A stretch of DNA of 9,751 nt. It comes from JAICQQ01 sp965651135. Lineage in GTDB: Bacteria; Myxococcota_A; Polyangia; Polyangiales; Polyangiaceae. A program made the translations under genes and the position numbers. The stretch is taken from assembly GCA_965651135.1 (NCBI GenBank), contig CBFGRJ010000279.1, positions 1-9,751 on the forward strand, given 5' to 3'. Shown here piece after piece: positions 1 through 6,768 of this stretch (position 1 is its first letter; every line of letters starts with the position of its first letter). Under the pieces are notes generated by a model. It had not been told where the DNA came from and ran no database searches. It was given only the letters and a program-made list of their open reading frames with translations.

Positions 1-2238
1 CACCTTGGCATCTGCATGCGGCGCCAGCAAAAACCATCCCACCACGGCCATGCCACCGGCCATGACCGCGCCATAAGCGTGCACGCGACCCGTCTGCGTG
101 AAGCGCAACACCGTACCCGCTGCCGCCACGACGAATGAGGTGGCACGCGCGAAAATACCGTCGACAATCCAGCGGTCGAACCAGACGGCGAACTCGGCGA
201 GCGAATCCACAGCGCCCAGAATCGTCTCCTCGTAGAACTCGTCGACGCGCCACTTGTCCAGGGCCCATTGGTACAGACGGGGGAACTGCTCCGCCCAGCG
301 CTCCGCCGGTTCGCCTTGCTGCATTTCGTAGAGCCACCATGCGAAGCCGACGCCGAGCACCGTGCACGCCACCGCGATGACGAGCACCATGTTGGCGGCG
401 TCTTCGTGACCGTCGACCAAGCGCACCGACTCACTGGCTTTGGCGAACACCGGCGCCAGCCAGTCGTCGAGCACGTGCGTATGCAACAGATGGGCGTTGA
501 GCAGCCCGAACGTGAGCGACAAGAACCCGAGAATCACCAGCGGAGCCGTGATTTGCCAAGGCGACTCGTGGGGCTTGGGACCCTTGAGCGCCGCGGTCGC
601 TTCGTGCGCGTGGTGGTGATCGTCATGCTCGTGCGGATCAGGCTTGTAGCGCTTGACCACCTTCCAGCCTTTGAATTTGCCGAAGAAGATGCCGAGCGTG
701 AGCCGCGACATGTAGAACGCCGTCATCACCGCTGCCAGCGCCCCTGCGCCATACAAGAAACCAGGTCCCCACTCGGGCCACTCCCACAACTGGATCTCCT
801 TGACACCAAGCCCGATGGTGCCGCCGGCCGGCACTGGGATGAACGACGTCTGCGCCTTGAGCAAGATTTCGTCTTTTGAGAAGAAACCGCTGGTCAGCGG
901 CACACCCGCGATCGCCGCCCAGGCGGCCACGAAGGTCCAGAAGGTGACGGGCATGTACTTGCGCAGGCCGCCCATGTTCCGCATGTCTTGGGATGCGTCC
1001 ATGTCGTGGATGCGGGCGTGCATCGCATGGATCACGGAGCCAGCGCCCAAGAACAAGCAGGCTTTGAAAAATGCGTGCGTCAGCACGTGGTAGAAACCAG
1101 CAGTGAACGCGCCGACGCCAACGCCCAGGAACATGTAGCCGAGCTGGCTCACCGTGGAATAGGCGAGCACCTTCTTGATGTCGTTTTGCACCAGCGCAAT
1201 GCTGGCCGCGAGCAGCGCCGTGCATACCCCCACGAACGCGATCACGAACATGGCGGCGGGGCTCAGCACGAAAATGCCAGCCATGCGGCAGACCAGGTAC
1301 ACACCGGCGGTGACCATTGTCGCGGCGTGGATCAAGGCGCTGACGGGAGTGGGCCCCGCCATGGCGTCGGGGAGCCACACATAGAGCGGAATCTGTGCGC
1401 TCTTTCCAGCGCAGCCCAGGAAGAGAGCCAAGCCCACCAACGTGGCCGCATTGACGTGCCGCGGCCTGTTGATCCACTCCGCCCAGGTTTCCGGGAGCAA
1501 GGACGCCACCGGAACCTCGGTGCCGATCGGCCAGACCTTGATCGACTGCACCAGATTGTCTCGAGCCATGTCGAGCCCCGTCCAGTCGAGTGCTCCAGCG
1601 TAGGAAATCAACAGGCCCATCGCTACCAGCAGACCGAAGTCGCCGATGCGGTTGGTGATGAATGCCTTCTTGCCCGCGCTGGCATTGGCGCCCCCTTCGT
1701 ACCAGAACCCGATCAACAGGTAGCTGCAAAGGCCCACGCCCTCCCAACCGATGAACAAGATCGGCAGGCTGTCACCCAAGATCAGAACCAGCATCGAGAA
1801 GATGAACAGGTTCAGGTAGCAGAAGAAGCGGTGGTAGCCCGGATCGTGCTCCATGTACTTGGTGGAGTACAGGTGGATCAAGAAGCCGACCCCCGTCACC
1901 ACCAACGACATGGTGGCGCTCAGCGCATCGAGCGAAAACGCCATCTTGATGGGAATCGAGAACCCGTCACCCTCACCCGAAACGCTGAACCAATTCCACG
2001 CCGTCCAGACGAAGCGCGCGGGTCGGTCGCCCTGCTGCGCCTCTGCCAGCATCGAGAAACCGGCGACGCATGCGATGAACGAAACGCCGACGGCGCCCAG
2101 CGCCATCAGCGTGACTGCTTCCTTGCCGATTCGCTTGCCGAATACGCCATTGATGAGCGCACCCAGCAACGGCAACGCCAAGATCACGCCGAGCAGCGCG
2201 AAGTCGGTCGGTGGGAAAACCCTTGTCAACTCTTGCAT
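1..2238 (-). CDS. nuoL: NADH-quinone oxidoreductase subunit L (NuoL), 3' end outside window
   Basis: Distal antiporter-like, proton-pumping subunit of complex I in the inner membrane. Reading the minus strand from ATG at 2238 gives an unbroken frame of 746 codons that leaves the window without a stop. Family landmarks are clear: the GWEGVG segment with the conserved transmembrane Glu at about residue 166, the GKSAQ segment with Lys 279, the DAMAGPTPVSALIHAATM block just after it, and LTHAFFKA with Lys 392. These are the charged residues of the proton channel. A His/Asp-rich loop lies at residues 536-546. The protein is already longer than E. coli NuoL (613 residues), so it has an extended C-terminal half, still hydrophobic near the edge. 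A GGAAG sequence about 10 bases before the ATG is a plausible ribosome site. It is the last visible gene of the nuo operon; nuoM would be expected next, to the left. The assignment is very secure. Confidence 0.97.
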   Translation of the reverse strand, partial: MQELTRVFPPTDFALLGVILALPLLGALINGVFGKRIGKEAVTLMALGAVGVSFIACVAGFSMLAEAQQGDRPARFVWTAWNWFSVSGEGDGFSIPIKMAFSLDALSATMSLVVTGVGFLIHLYSTKYMEHDPGYHRFFCYLNLFIFSMLVLILGDSLPILFIGWEGVGLCSYLLIGFWYEGGANASAGKKAFITNRIGDFGLLVAMGLLISYAGALDWTGLDMARDNLVQSIKVWPIGTEVPVASLLPETWAEWINRPRHVNAATLVGLALFLGCAGKSAQIPLYVWLPDAMAGPTPVSALIHAATMVTAGVYLVCRMAGIFVLSPAAMFVIAFVGVCTALLAASIALVQNDIKKVLAYSTVSQLGYMFLGVGVGAFTAGFYHVLTHAFFKACLFLGAGSVIHAMHARIHDMDASQDMRNMGGLRKYMPVTFWTFVAAWAAIAGVPLTSGFFSKDEILLKAQTSFIPVPAGGTIGLGVKEIQLWEWPEWGPGFLYGAGALAAVMTAFYMSRLTLGIFFGKFKGWKVVKRYKPDPHEHDDHHHAHEATAALKGPKPHESPWQITAPLVILGFLSLTFGLLNAHLLHTHVLDDWLAPVFAKASESVRLVDGHEDAANMVLVIAVACTVLGVGFAWWLYEMQQGEPAERWAEQFPRLYQWALDKWRVDEFYEETILGAVDSLAEFAVWFDRWIVDGIFARATSFVVAAAGTVLRFTQTGRVHAYGAVMAGGMAVVGWFLLAPHADAKV

Positions 2239-2273
2239 GTCGAAGTCGCTTCCAGAGCTACATCCTGGCTCAG

Positions 2274-2300
2274 TTGGCCCGACGCATTTGGCCGGGCCAA
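2274..2300. repeat. Inverted repeat between nuoK and nuoL (8-bp perfect arms)
   Basis: The arms TTGGCCCG (2274-2281) and CGGGCCAA (2293-2300) are exact reverse complements around an 11-base loop. The right arm can instead pair with a nearer copy, because TTTGGCC and GGCCAAA flank a single base at 2287-2301. Two mutually exclusive hairpins are therefore possible. The repeat lies in the 66-base nuoK-nuoL gap, the widest in an otherwise overlapping operon. No T-run follows in the direction of transcription, so it does not look like a simple intrinsic terminator. A role in mRNA processing or in tuning nuoL relative to nuoK is inference. Confidence 0.55.
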
Positions 2301-2304
2301 AAGA

Positions 2305-2619
2305 TTAGTGCTTCAGTGTGTCGGCCTCGTCACTGTTGATGGTTTTGCGCAGCCGATAAAACTGCAACACTATCGCCAGGCCTACGGCGACTTCGGCGGC
2401 AGCGACCGCGATAATGAAAAACGCGAACATTTGGCCGTTCATATTGCCGGCGTGCAGCCGGTTGTAGGCGACCAGCGCCAGGTTCACGCTGTTGAGCATG
2501 AGCTCGATGCTCATGAGCTGAACCAAAACGTTGCGGCGCACCAAAAACCCCGCCACCCCAATGGCGAAGATCACAGCCGACAGCAGTGTGTAGTGCTCGA
2601 GCACGCTTCCGAAGCTCAT
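2305..2619 (-). CDS. nuoK: NADH-quinone oxidoreductase subunit K (NuoK)
   Basis: Small three-helix membrane subunit of complex I (Mrp/MnhC-like), part of the proton-translocation path. The 104 residues match the usual length of about 100. The signature LMSIELMLNSVNL carries the conserved transmembrane Glu at residue 39, and a second Glu lies at residue 76 in VAAAEVAVGL; these correspond to Glu36 and Glu72 of E. coli NuoK. Three hydrophobic segments lie at roughly 10-27, 31-52 and 64-88. The ATG at 2619 overlaps the nuoJ stop by four bases (ATGA), and a strong Shine-Dalgarno sequence sits upstream inside nuoJ, so translation is probably both coupled and independently initiated. No anomaly seen. 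Confidence 0.97.
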   Translation of the reverse strand: MSFGSVLEHYTLLSAVIFAIGVAGFLVRRNVLVQLMSIELMLNSVNLALVAYNRLHAGNMNGQMFAFFIIAVAAAEVAVGLAIVLQFYRLRKTINSDEADTLKH

Positions 2620-3260
2620 TCTGCTCCCTCCTGACCCAACGTTTGACCTTTGGGCAGTGGCCGACCGGCATCGCGAGCCAAGAGCGGACCATGAAACATG
2701 CGGCGAGTCGGAGACTCCACGCGTTCGCTCCGCTTCTTGGGTGGCCGGCTGCGCGCGATGGCGATCGCGCCCACGACGGCCACGATCAACAGGATCGTCG
2801 CCAGCTCGAAGGGCACCAAACCTTTGGTGAACAACAGACCGCCGACCGCTTCGACGCTGCCGTGATCGGCGGTCACCGCCGAAAAGCGCGTTTTTGCTTC
2901 GGGGTCTGCCAACAGCGAAACAGCGGTGATCAACATGCCGATCACGACGATGGCGCTGAACACGCGAGCGATCCGCGACGCTGGCTCGCCCTCGGCGGCG
3001 GGGCTCGAGCCTGCCCCCGCATCGGGCCCGAGCAGCATGATGACGAATACGAACAACACCACCACGGCGCCTGCGTAGACAATCAGCTGAATCGCTGCCA
3101 AAAACTGCGCTTCCAACGCCAAGAACAGTCCAGCAATACCTATTATGGTTGCGAGCAGGCCGACGGCGCCGCGAATCGGGTTACGAGCGGCAACCGTCGA
3201 CAAGGCCCCCACGATGCACACCACCGCGCATACGAAGAACAACAGGCTGCCGGCGCTCAT
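2616..3260 (-). CDS. nuoJ: NADH-quinone oxidoreductase subunit J (NuoJ)
   Basis: Membrane subunit of complex I, next to NuoK and NuoA, in the hinge region of the proton path. The 214-residue product has five hydrophobic segments. The family signature QLIVYAGAVVVLFVFVIML is at about residues 58-76, and the last helix follows the typical FTKGLVPFELATILL pattern at about 144-158. A hydrophilic loop of about 20 residues rich in Gly, Ser and Glu separates helices 3 and 4. The C-terminal tail of about 40 residues is basic and hydrophilic. The ATG at 3260 overlaps the nuoF stop by 4 bases and has GGAG 9 bases upstream; its own stop overlaps nuoK. Its direct linkage to nuoF, with no nuoG, nuoH or nuoI between them, is unusual. 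Confidence 0.96.
   Translation of the reverse strand: MSAGSLLFFVCAVVCIVGALSTVAARNPIRGAVGLLATIIGIAGLFLALEAQFLAAIQLIVYAGAVVVLFVFVIMLLGPDAGAGSSPAAEGEPASRIARVFSAIVVIGMLITAVSLLADPEAKTRFSAVTADHGSVEAVGGLLFTKGLVPFELATILLIVAVVGAIAIARSRPPKKRSERVESPTRRMFHGPLLARDAGRPLPKGQTLGQEGAE
2626..2632 (-). promoter_or_regulatory. Strong ribosome binding site of nuoK
   Basis: On the minus strand this reads AGGAGGG, with the GGAGG core ending 7 bases before the nuoK ATG. It is the best Shine-Dalgarno match in the operon and lies inside the nuoJ coding region. It fixes the nuoK start at 2619. Confidence 0.75.
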
Positions 3261-4603
3261 ACGGTCAAACTCCGGGTCTGCGACTTGCCGCCGCTGAGAA
3301 TGTAGTCTTCCAGGTGCTTGCGATACTTCCGCACGAAGGACAGCGCCGGTTGGGCCGCGCCATCACCGAATGCGCAAATCGTGTTGCCGGTGATGTCAGA
3401 GCCAATCTCGGAGATGTAGTCGAGCTCTTCGATCGAGCCCTTGCCTTCGACTATCTTGGTCAGAATTCGGTCGATCCAACCGCAGCCTTCTCGGCACGGG
3501 GTGCATTGACCGCAGGATTCGTGCTTGTAAAAGCGCATCAAGTTGTGGATGGCCAGAACCGGGTCGGCCGCATCGCTCAGGACGATTGCGCAGCACGTGC
3601 CGAGCATGCCACCCACGGCGCGGAACGTGTCGACTCCGAGCGGCAAGTCCAGAATGCTCTTACCGTTGTAAGGCTCGAAGCGAGGATCGCCGGGCACGTC
3701 GACGATTTCGTCCGGCAGGTGCACCGGGCAGGACGAGCCTCCGGGGATCACACCGAGCAACGCGCGATCGCCGAGAATGCCGCCACCCAGGTCGTAGATC
3801 AGCTCGCGCAACGTCAAGCCGACCGCACACTCGTACACGCCGGGCTTCTTGACGTGCCCGCTGACACCGAACAAGCGTACCCCACCGTCGTTGAAGCCGT
3901 GCAGGGCGCTCTGGCGGCTGAACGCATCGCCCCCCAACTTGAACACCGTGGGCACGATGGCGATTGTCTCGACGTTGTTGACGGTCGATGGGCAGCCAAA
4001 CGCACCGTATTGCGCCGGAAACGGCGGCTTGAGACGAGGCTCGCCGCGCCGCCCCTCCAGCGAGTTGAGCAGCGCCGTTTCTTCGCCGCAAATGTAGGCA
4101 CCCGCCCCGGTGTGCACGTACACCTCGACCTCGTAGTCCCTGCCCATGGCCCTGCGACCCAAGTAGCCCTTTGTCTTCGCCTCGCGGATCGCGCCCCAGA
4201 GCCGCTCTTTGGACAGATGCAACTCGTCACGAACGTAGATGTAGGCCGCGTGCGCCCCGATGCCGAAGCACCCGATGATGCAGCCCTCGATCAACGCGTG
4301 CGGATTCAACTCCATGATGGTGCGATCTTTGAAGGTACCGGGCTCACCTTCGTCGGCGTTGATCACCAAGTAGTGAGGCTTCTGAGAGGCTTTGGGCATG
4401 AAGCTCCACTTGGTGCCGCAATCGAATCCGGCGCCGCCTCGACCCCGAATGTGAGCCTTCTTCACTTCTTCGACGACGGCCTCGCGTGACATGCCCAGGG
4501 CCTGGCGAGCCGCCTGGTAACCGCCATGCTGTTCATAAACGGCCAGCGTATGCCCGTCCGGCTTGTCGTAACTGTGGGTCAGGTAGTCAGTTCTTTTCAG
4601 CAT
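3257..4603 (-). CDS. nuoF: NADH-quinone oxidoreductase subunit F (NuoF), NADH-binding
   Basis: Catalytic tip of complex I: binds NADH and FMN and passes electrons to the first 4Fe-4S cluster (N3). The 448-residue product matches the family length. Visible motifs in order: glycine-rich nucleotide site RGRGGAGF at 53-60; VINADEGEPGTFKDR at 80-94; and GAGAYICGEETALLNSLEG at 166-184, typical of the NAD/FMN pocket. An SLBB-type region follows. The cluster ligands are Cys364, Cys367 and Cys370 in ESCGQCTPC, and Cys410 in NTICAFGDG. Between the glycine loop and KW the protein reads DCGT. The ATG lies 3 bases after the nuoE stop; no strong ribosome site is visible, which suggests coupling to nuoE. 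The stop overlaps nuoJ by 4 bases. All key residues are present, so it should be functional. Confidence 0.98.
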   Translation of the reverse strand: MLKRTDYLTHSYDKPDGHTLAVYEQHGGYQAARQALGMSREAVVEEVKKAHIRGRGGAGFDCGTKWSFMPKASQKPHYLVINADEGEPGTFKDRTIMELNPHALIEGCIIGCFGIGAHAAYIYVRDELHLSKERLWGAIREAKTKGYLGRRAMGRDYEVEVYVHTGAGAYICGEETALLNSLEGRRGEPRLKPPFPAQYGAFGCPSTVNNVETIAIVPTVFKLGGDAFSRQSALHGFNDGGVRLFGVSGHVKKPGVYECAVGLTLRELIYDLGGGILGDRALLGVIPGGSSCPVHLPDEIVDVPGDPRFEPYNGKSILDLPLGVDTFRAVGGMLGTCCAIVLSDAADPVLAIHNLMRFYKHESCGQCTPCREGCGWIDRILTKIVEGKGSIEELDYISEIGSDITGNTICAFGDGAAQPALSFVRKYRKHLEDYILSGGKSQTRSLTV

Positions 4604-4606
4604 CGG

Positions 4607-5089
4607 CTAGTCGCGCGAAAGGTCATCGAGAATCTTGTCGACTGCCTCGATGGAGAGATTTTCGTGATAGGTCTTGTCGACCTGCATCATGGGGGCGGTG
4701 CCGCACGAGGCGAGACATTCGGCGGTCCGCAGTGTGATCTTGCCGTCTGCCGTGGTCTCGCCGGCGTGAATACCCAAGCGCTTTTCGCAATGCGCCAGGA
4801 TACCGTCTGCGCCTCGAAGGGCACACGACAGCGTGCGGCACACCCAGACTTGATGTTTGCCGGGTGGCTCACGGTTGAACAGGGTGTAGAAAGTCACCAC
4901 GCCTTTGACATGAGCAGTGCTCAGGTCCAGGCGCTCGGCAACGAACTCGATGACTTCGTCGGAGATCCAATTGTCGTTGGCTTCCTGGCAGAGGTGGAGC
5001 AACGGAATGCACGCGGCCATCTTGTTGGGATAGCGCGACAGAATTTGTTGAACGTGCTGCTCGCGCTCCGCGCTTAGAGCGAATGCCAT
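4607..5089 (-). CDS. nuoE: NADH-quinone oxidoreductase subunit E (NuoE), 2Fe-2S
   Basis: Thioredoxin-fold 2Fe-2S subunit of the complex I NADH dehydrogenase module, carrying cluster N1a and partnering NuoF. With the start at 5089 it has 160 residues (E. coli 166). Cluster ligands are Cys84 and Cys89 (CRTLSC) and Cys125 and Cys129 (CLASC), the expected C-x4-C and C-x3-C spacing. The N-terminal helical domain (PNKMAACIPLLHLCQE) and the VVTFYTLF strand are also typical. The frame stays open to an ATG at 5179, but the extra 30 residues do not resemble the family, and a GGGA sequence just before 5089 supports the shorter form. It is the first gene of the operon; its promoter should lie in the intergenic region to the right. 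Confidence 0.96.
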   Translation of the reverse strand: MAFALSAEREQHVQQILSRYPNKMAACIPLLHLCQEANDNWISDEVIEFVAERLDLSTAHVKGVVTFYTLFNREPPGKHQVWVCRTLSCALRGADGILAHCEKRLGIHAGETTADGKITLRTAECLASCGTAPMMQVDKTYHENLSIEAVDKILDDLSRD

Positions 5090-5282
5090 GGTATTCCCAG
5101 GGTTATTGAAACGAGAGCTCAGGTCGACTGGCAGCTTTGCCGCTGAGCAAACTACTTCGCCAGCAGCCGAAATGAGCACACCCGGGGGCCCGGGCGAGCG
5201 AACCGTAGTGATCTGGAAAGCGGAGTGTCAAGAGCGCAAGCGGGGCTTGGCTCTACATCTCAATCGGCATGCGGAGTCAGAC

Positions 5283-5306
5283 CCCGACGCGGCAAGATTC
5301 GTCGGG
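5283..5306. repeat. Inverted repeat, possible operator
   Basis: CCCGACG (5283-5289) and CGTCGGG (5300-5306) are exact 7-base arms around a 10-base spacer. The centre-to-centre distance of 17 bases would suit a dimeric regulator, but no known operator is recognised. Short GC-rich repeats of this kind also occur by chance at this base composition. Confidence 0.3.
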
Positions 5307-5328
5307 ATTTACGCATTTGTTCGCGTGC

Positions 5329-5340
5329 TCCTGGCCAGGA
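5329..5340. repeat. 12-bp perfect palindrome
   Basis: TCCTGGCCAGGA is its own reverse complement. It lies in the divergent intergenic region, 22 bases right of the 7-base inverted repeat, and is followed by another GC-rich run containing CCGGCCGG. It could be a binding site for a dimeric protein. Function is unknown. Confidence 0.3.
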
Positions 5341-5558
5341 CCGGCCGGGCAGGAGCGGGGCCTCGGTCCAGTCGGCCTGACAGCCGCAAGCCGGAAGGCA
5401 CCCACCCCTCACAAACACTCACCATTGGGACCGGTCTGCGATCGCCGTCTCGACGCAAACTGCATATCGACATTTTCAGCCTGAACTATTACTGAACTTG
5501 TGAACTCGACAGCAGGCCGTGTACCCTGCACTCCCTTATCCCGGCTCGGGGTAGGAAC

Positions 5559-5563
5559 GGAGG
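5559..5563 (+). promoter_or_regulatory. Ribosome binding site that decides the zinc-ribbon gene start
   Basis: GGAGG lies 7 bases before GTG at 5571, an ideal spacing. It is only one base before another in-frame GTG at 5565, too close for initiation. The site therefore argues for 5571 as the start, which gives a protein beginning MFCPNCG, the usual beginning of zinc-ribbon proteins. Confidence 0.75.
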
Positions 5564-5570
5564 TGTGATT

Positions 5571-6749
5571 GTGTTTTGCCCTAACTGCGGCACGGAAAAC
5601 GAGGACAGCTCAAAGACTTGTAAGAAGTGCGGCTTCAATCTGAAGGGCGCGGCTGCTCCCAAGTTCAAGGGGACCATGCTGATGATGAACGCTCCGCAGG
5701 GCGTTCCTCGCCCAGGCGCCGCTGGACCCGCGGCCGGCGGACCGAAGCCGGGTGACAAGGGCGTACCTTCGAAGCTGAAGGGCACGATGTTGGGTGTCGC
5801 TCCTCCCTCGATAGGCACTCCTCAACCGCCTGCCGGAGGGCCCGTCGCACCTCCCCCCGCCCCTGCCGCCCCCCCGATGGCGGGGCCGGGCGCACCTCCT
5901 GGACAACCCGGTCAAGGGCCGGCAGGGTTCGGCGGAGCCCACGGCGACGTCAATCCTTTGGGCGGCACCATGGTCGCCGATCCAGCGGGCATGGCTGCCG
6001 GACCCGGTGCGCCACCCGGACAATACGGTGGCCCGCCCCCTGGCAATCAATTCGGCGCACCGCCCGCTGGGGCGCCTCAGGCCGGCCCGTACGGCGCGCC
6101 CCCCAACCCCTCGCCCGGCGGCTGGGGTATGGGCGCAGGCGGCGGGCCTGCACCGGGCGGCTATGAGCCTCCACCCGGCGCAGCACCACCGGGACCCGGA
6201 CACATGGGTTCATCCGATCAATTCGGCGCACCCGGCGCGGCACCACCACCGGGAGCGATGCCACCACCCGGCTCGCCAATGGGCGGCCCTCCGGCTGGCG
6301 TTGCAGCCCCAGCACCGGCGCCGGGCTACGGCCCTGGTCCGGGGATGGGACCGGGGATGGGTCAACAGGCCATGGTCCCCGCAGGCGGCGCGGCCGTGAC
6401 CCCCGGCGTGCACGGTCCCATCGGAAAAACGCGCAACCCGGTCATGGTGACCGTGATCTCGATGTTGTGCTTCGTATACGCCATCTTGCAGCTCATCCAA
6501 ATGATCGGAGAGCTGAAGGCGTTCCGTCAGAAGGACGACATCAACATCATCATGTTCTTCATCCCGATCCTGAATCTGCTCGAGATGATGAAGCTCTCCG
6601 ACAAGGTGGCCGAAGCCAAGCGCATGGCTGGCTCCAACAAGCCCGCCGCGAGCGGCATCTTGTACATCCTGCTCGGCATCTACTTCTTGCCCGCCGACCT
6701 GAACGACGTGTGGGAAGCTGCAAGCCGCGGAGCTGGCGGCCAGCAGTAG
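5571..6749 (+). CDS. Zinc-ribbon protein with Pro/Gly-rich linker and C-terminal membrane domain (DUF4234-like)
   Basis: Function unknown; 392 residues with the GTG start at 5571. A zinc ribbon occupies residues 3-20 (CPNC and CKKC, ligands Cys3, Cys6, Cys17, Cys20). A low-complexity linker of about 200 residues follows, dominated by Pro, Gly and Ala, with repeats such as GAPPGQ and QFGAP. Three short motifs stand out: KGTML at 33-37, KGTML at 70-74 and GGTMV at 131-135. The last 105 residues hold three hydrophobic stretches (about 291-313, 326-338, 362-374) preceded by GKTRNP, and resemble the DUF4234 family. A charged helix lies at 341-353. I infer an inner-membrane protein with its zinc ribbon and linker exposed, probably to the cytoplasm since no signal peptide precedes the ribbon. 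The DUF2752 gene follows after 19 bases, suggesting a shared transcript. Alternative start: GTG at 5565. Confidence 0.85.
   Translation: MFCPNCGTENEDSSKTCKKCGFNLKGAAAPKFKGTMLMMNAPQGVPRPGAAGPAAGGPKPGDKGVPSKLKGTMLGVAPPSIGTPQPPAGGPVAPPPAPAAPPMAGPGAPPGQPGQGPAGFGGAHGDVNPLGGTMVADPAGMAAGPGAPPGQYGGPPPGNQFGAPPAGAPQAGPYGAPPNPSPGGWGMGAGGGPAPGGYEPPPGAAPPGPGHMGSSDQFGAPGAAPPPGAMPPPGSPMGGPPAGVAAPAPAPGYGPGPGMGPGMGQQAMVPAGGAAVTPGVHGPIGKTRNPVMVTVISMLCFVYAILQLIQMIGELKAFRQKDDINIIMFFIPILNLLEMMKLSDKVAEAKRMAGSNKPAASGILYILLGIYFLPADLNDVWEAASRGAGGQQ
6046..6232 (+). repeat. Repeated 16-base block in the Pro/Gly linker
   Basis: ATCAATTCGGCGCACC occurs at 6046-6061 and again, identical, at 6217-6232, encoding NQFGAP and DQFGAP. 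Exact identity at DNA level in both copies suggests fairly recent internal duplication of linker sequence. A further tandem pair (GGACCGGGGATGG-like) lies near 6337-6361. Such repeats would let linker length vary by slippage or recombination. Confidence 0.5.
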
Positions 6750-6768
6750 ACCTGTTAAAACCCACGAT

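Larger units (their letters stand above)
5090..5570. promoter_or_regulatory. Divergent intergenic region between nuoE and the zinc-ribbon gene
   Basis: About 480 bases separate the start codons of two divergent transcription units, so both promoters should be here. I see no convincing protein gene: a plus-strand frame across 5088-5495 is Arg- and Pro-rich and resembles no family I know. The half next to nuoE is GC-rich with several inverted repeats; 5455-5515 is clearly richer in A and T. Within it TCGACA (5467-5472), 17 bases before TACTGA (5490-5495), is a weak sigma70-like candidate for the plus-strand gene. No recognisable promoter could be read for nuoE. An untranslated leader or small RNA cannot be excluded. 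Confidence 0.5.

Noticed and set aside
638..1747. A 369-codon minus-strand frame inside nuoL
   Set aside because: It is an out-of-frame reading of nuoL; the correct frame continues unbroken through the whole span, so there is no frameshift.
988..2634. A 548-codon plus-strand open frame opposite nuoL and nuoK
   Set aside because: It is the antisense shadow of genes with high G/C third positions; the product is His/Arg/Gln-rich, has no family resemblance, and the minus strand encodes unmistakable NuoL and NuoK.
3149..4489. A 446-codon plus-strand open frame opposite nuoF
   Set aside because: Antisense shadow of nuoF, whose NAD, FMN and 4Fe-4S motifs are all present on the other strand.
5088..5495. 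A 135-codon plus-strand frame in the divergent intergenic region
   Set aside because: Arg/Pro-rich, overlapping the nuoE start, no ribosome site and no recognisable domain; more likely chance.
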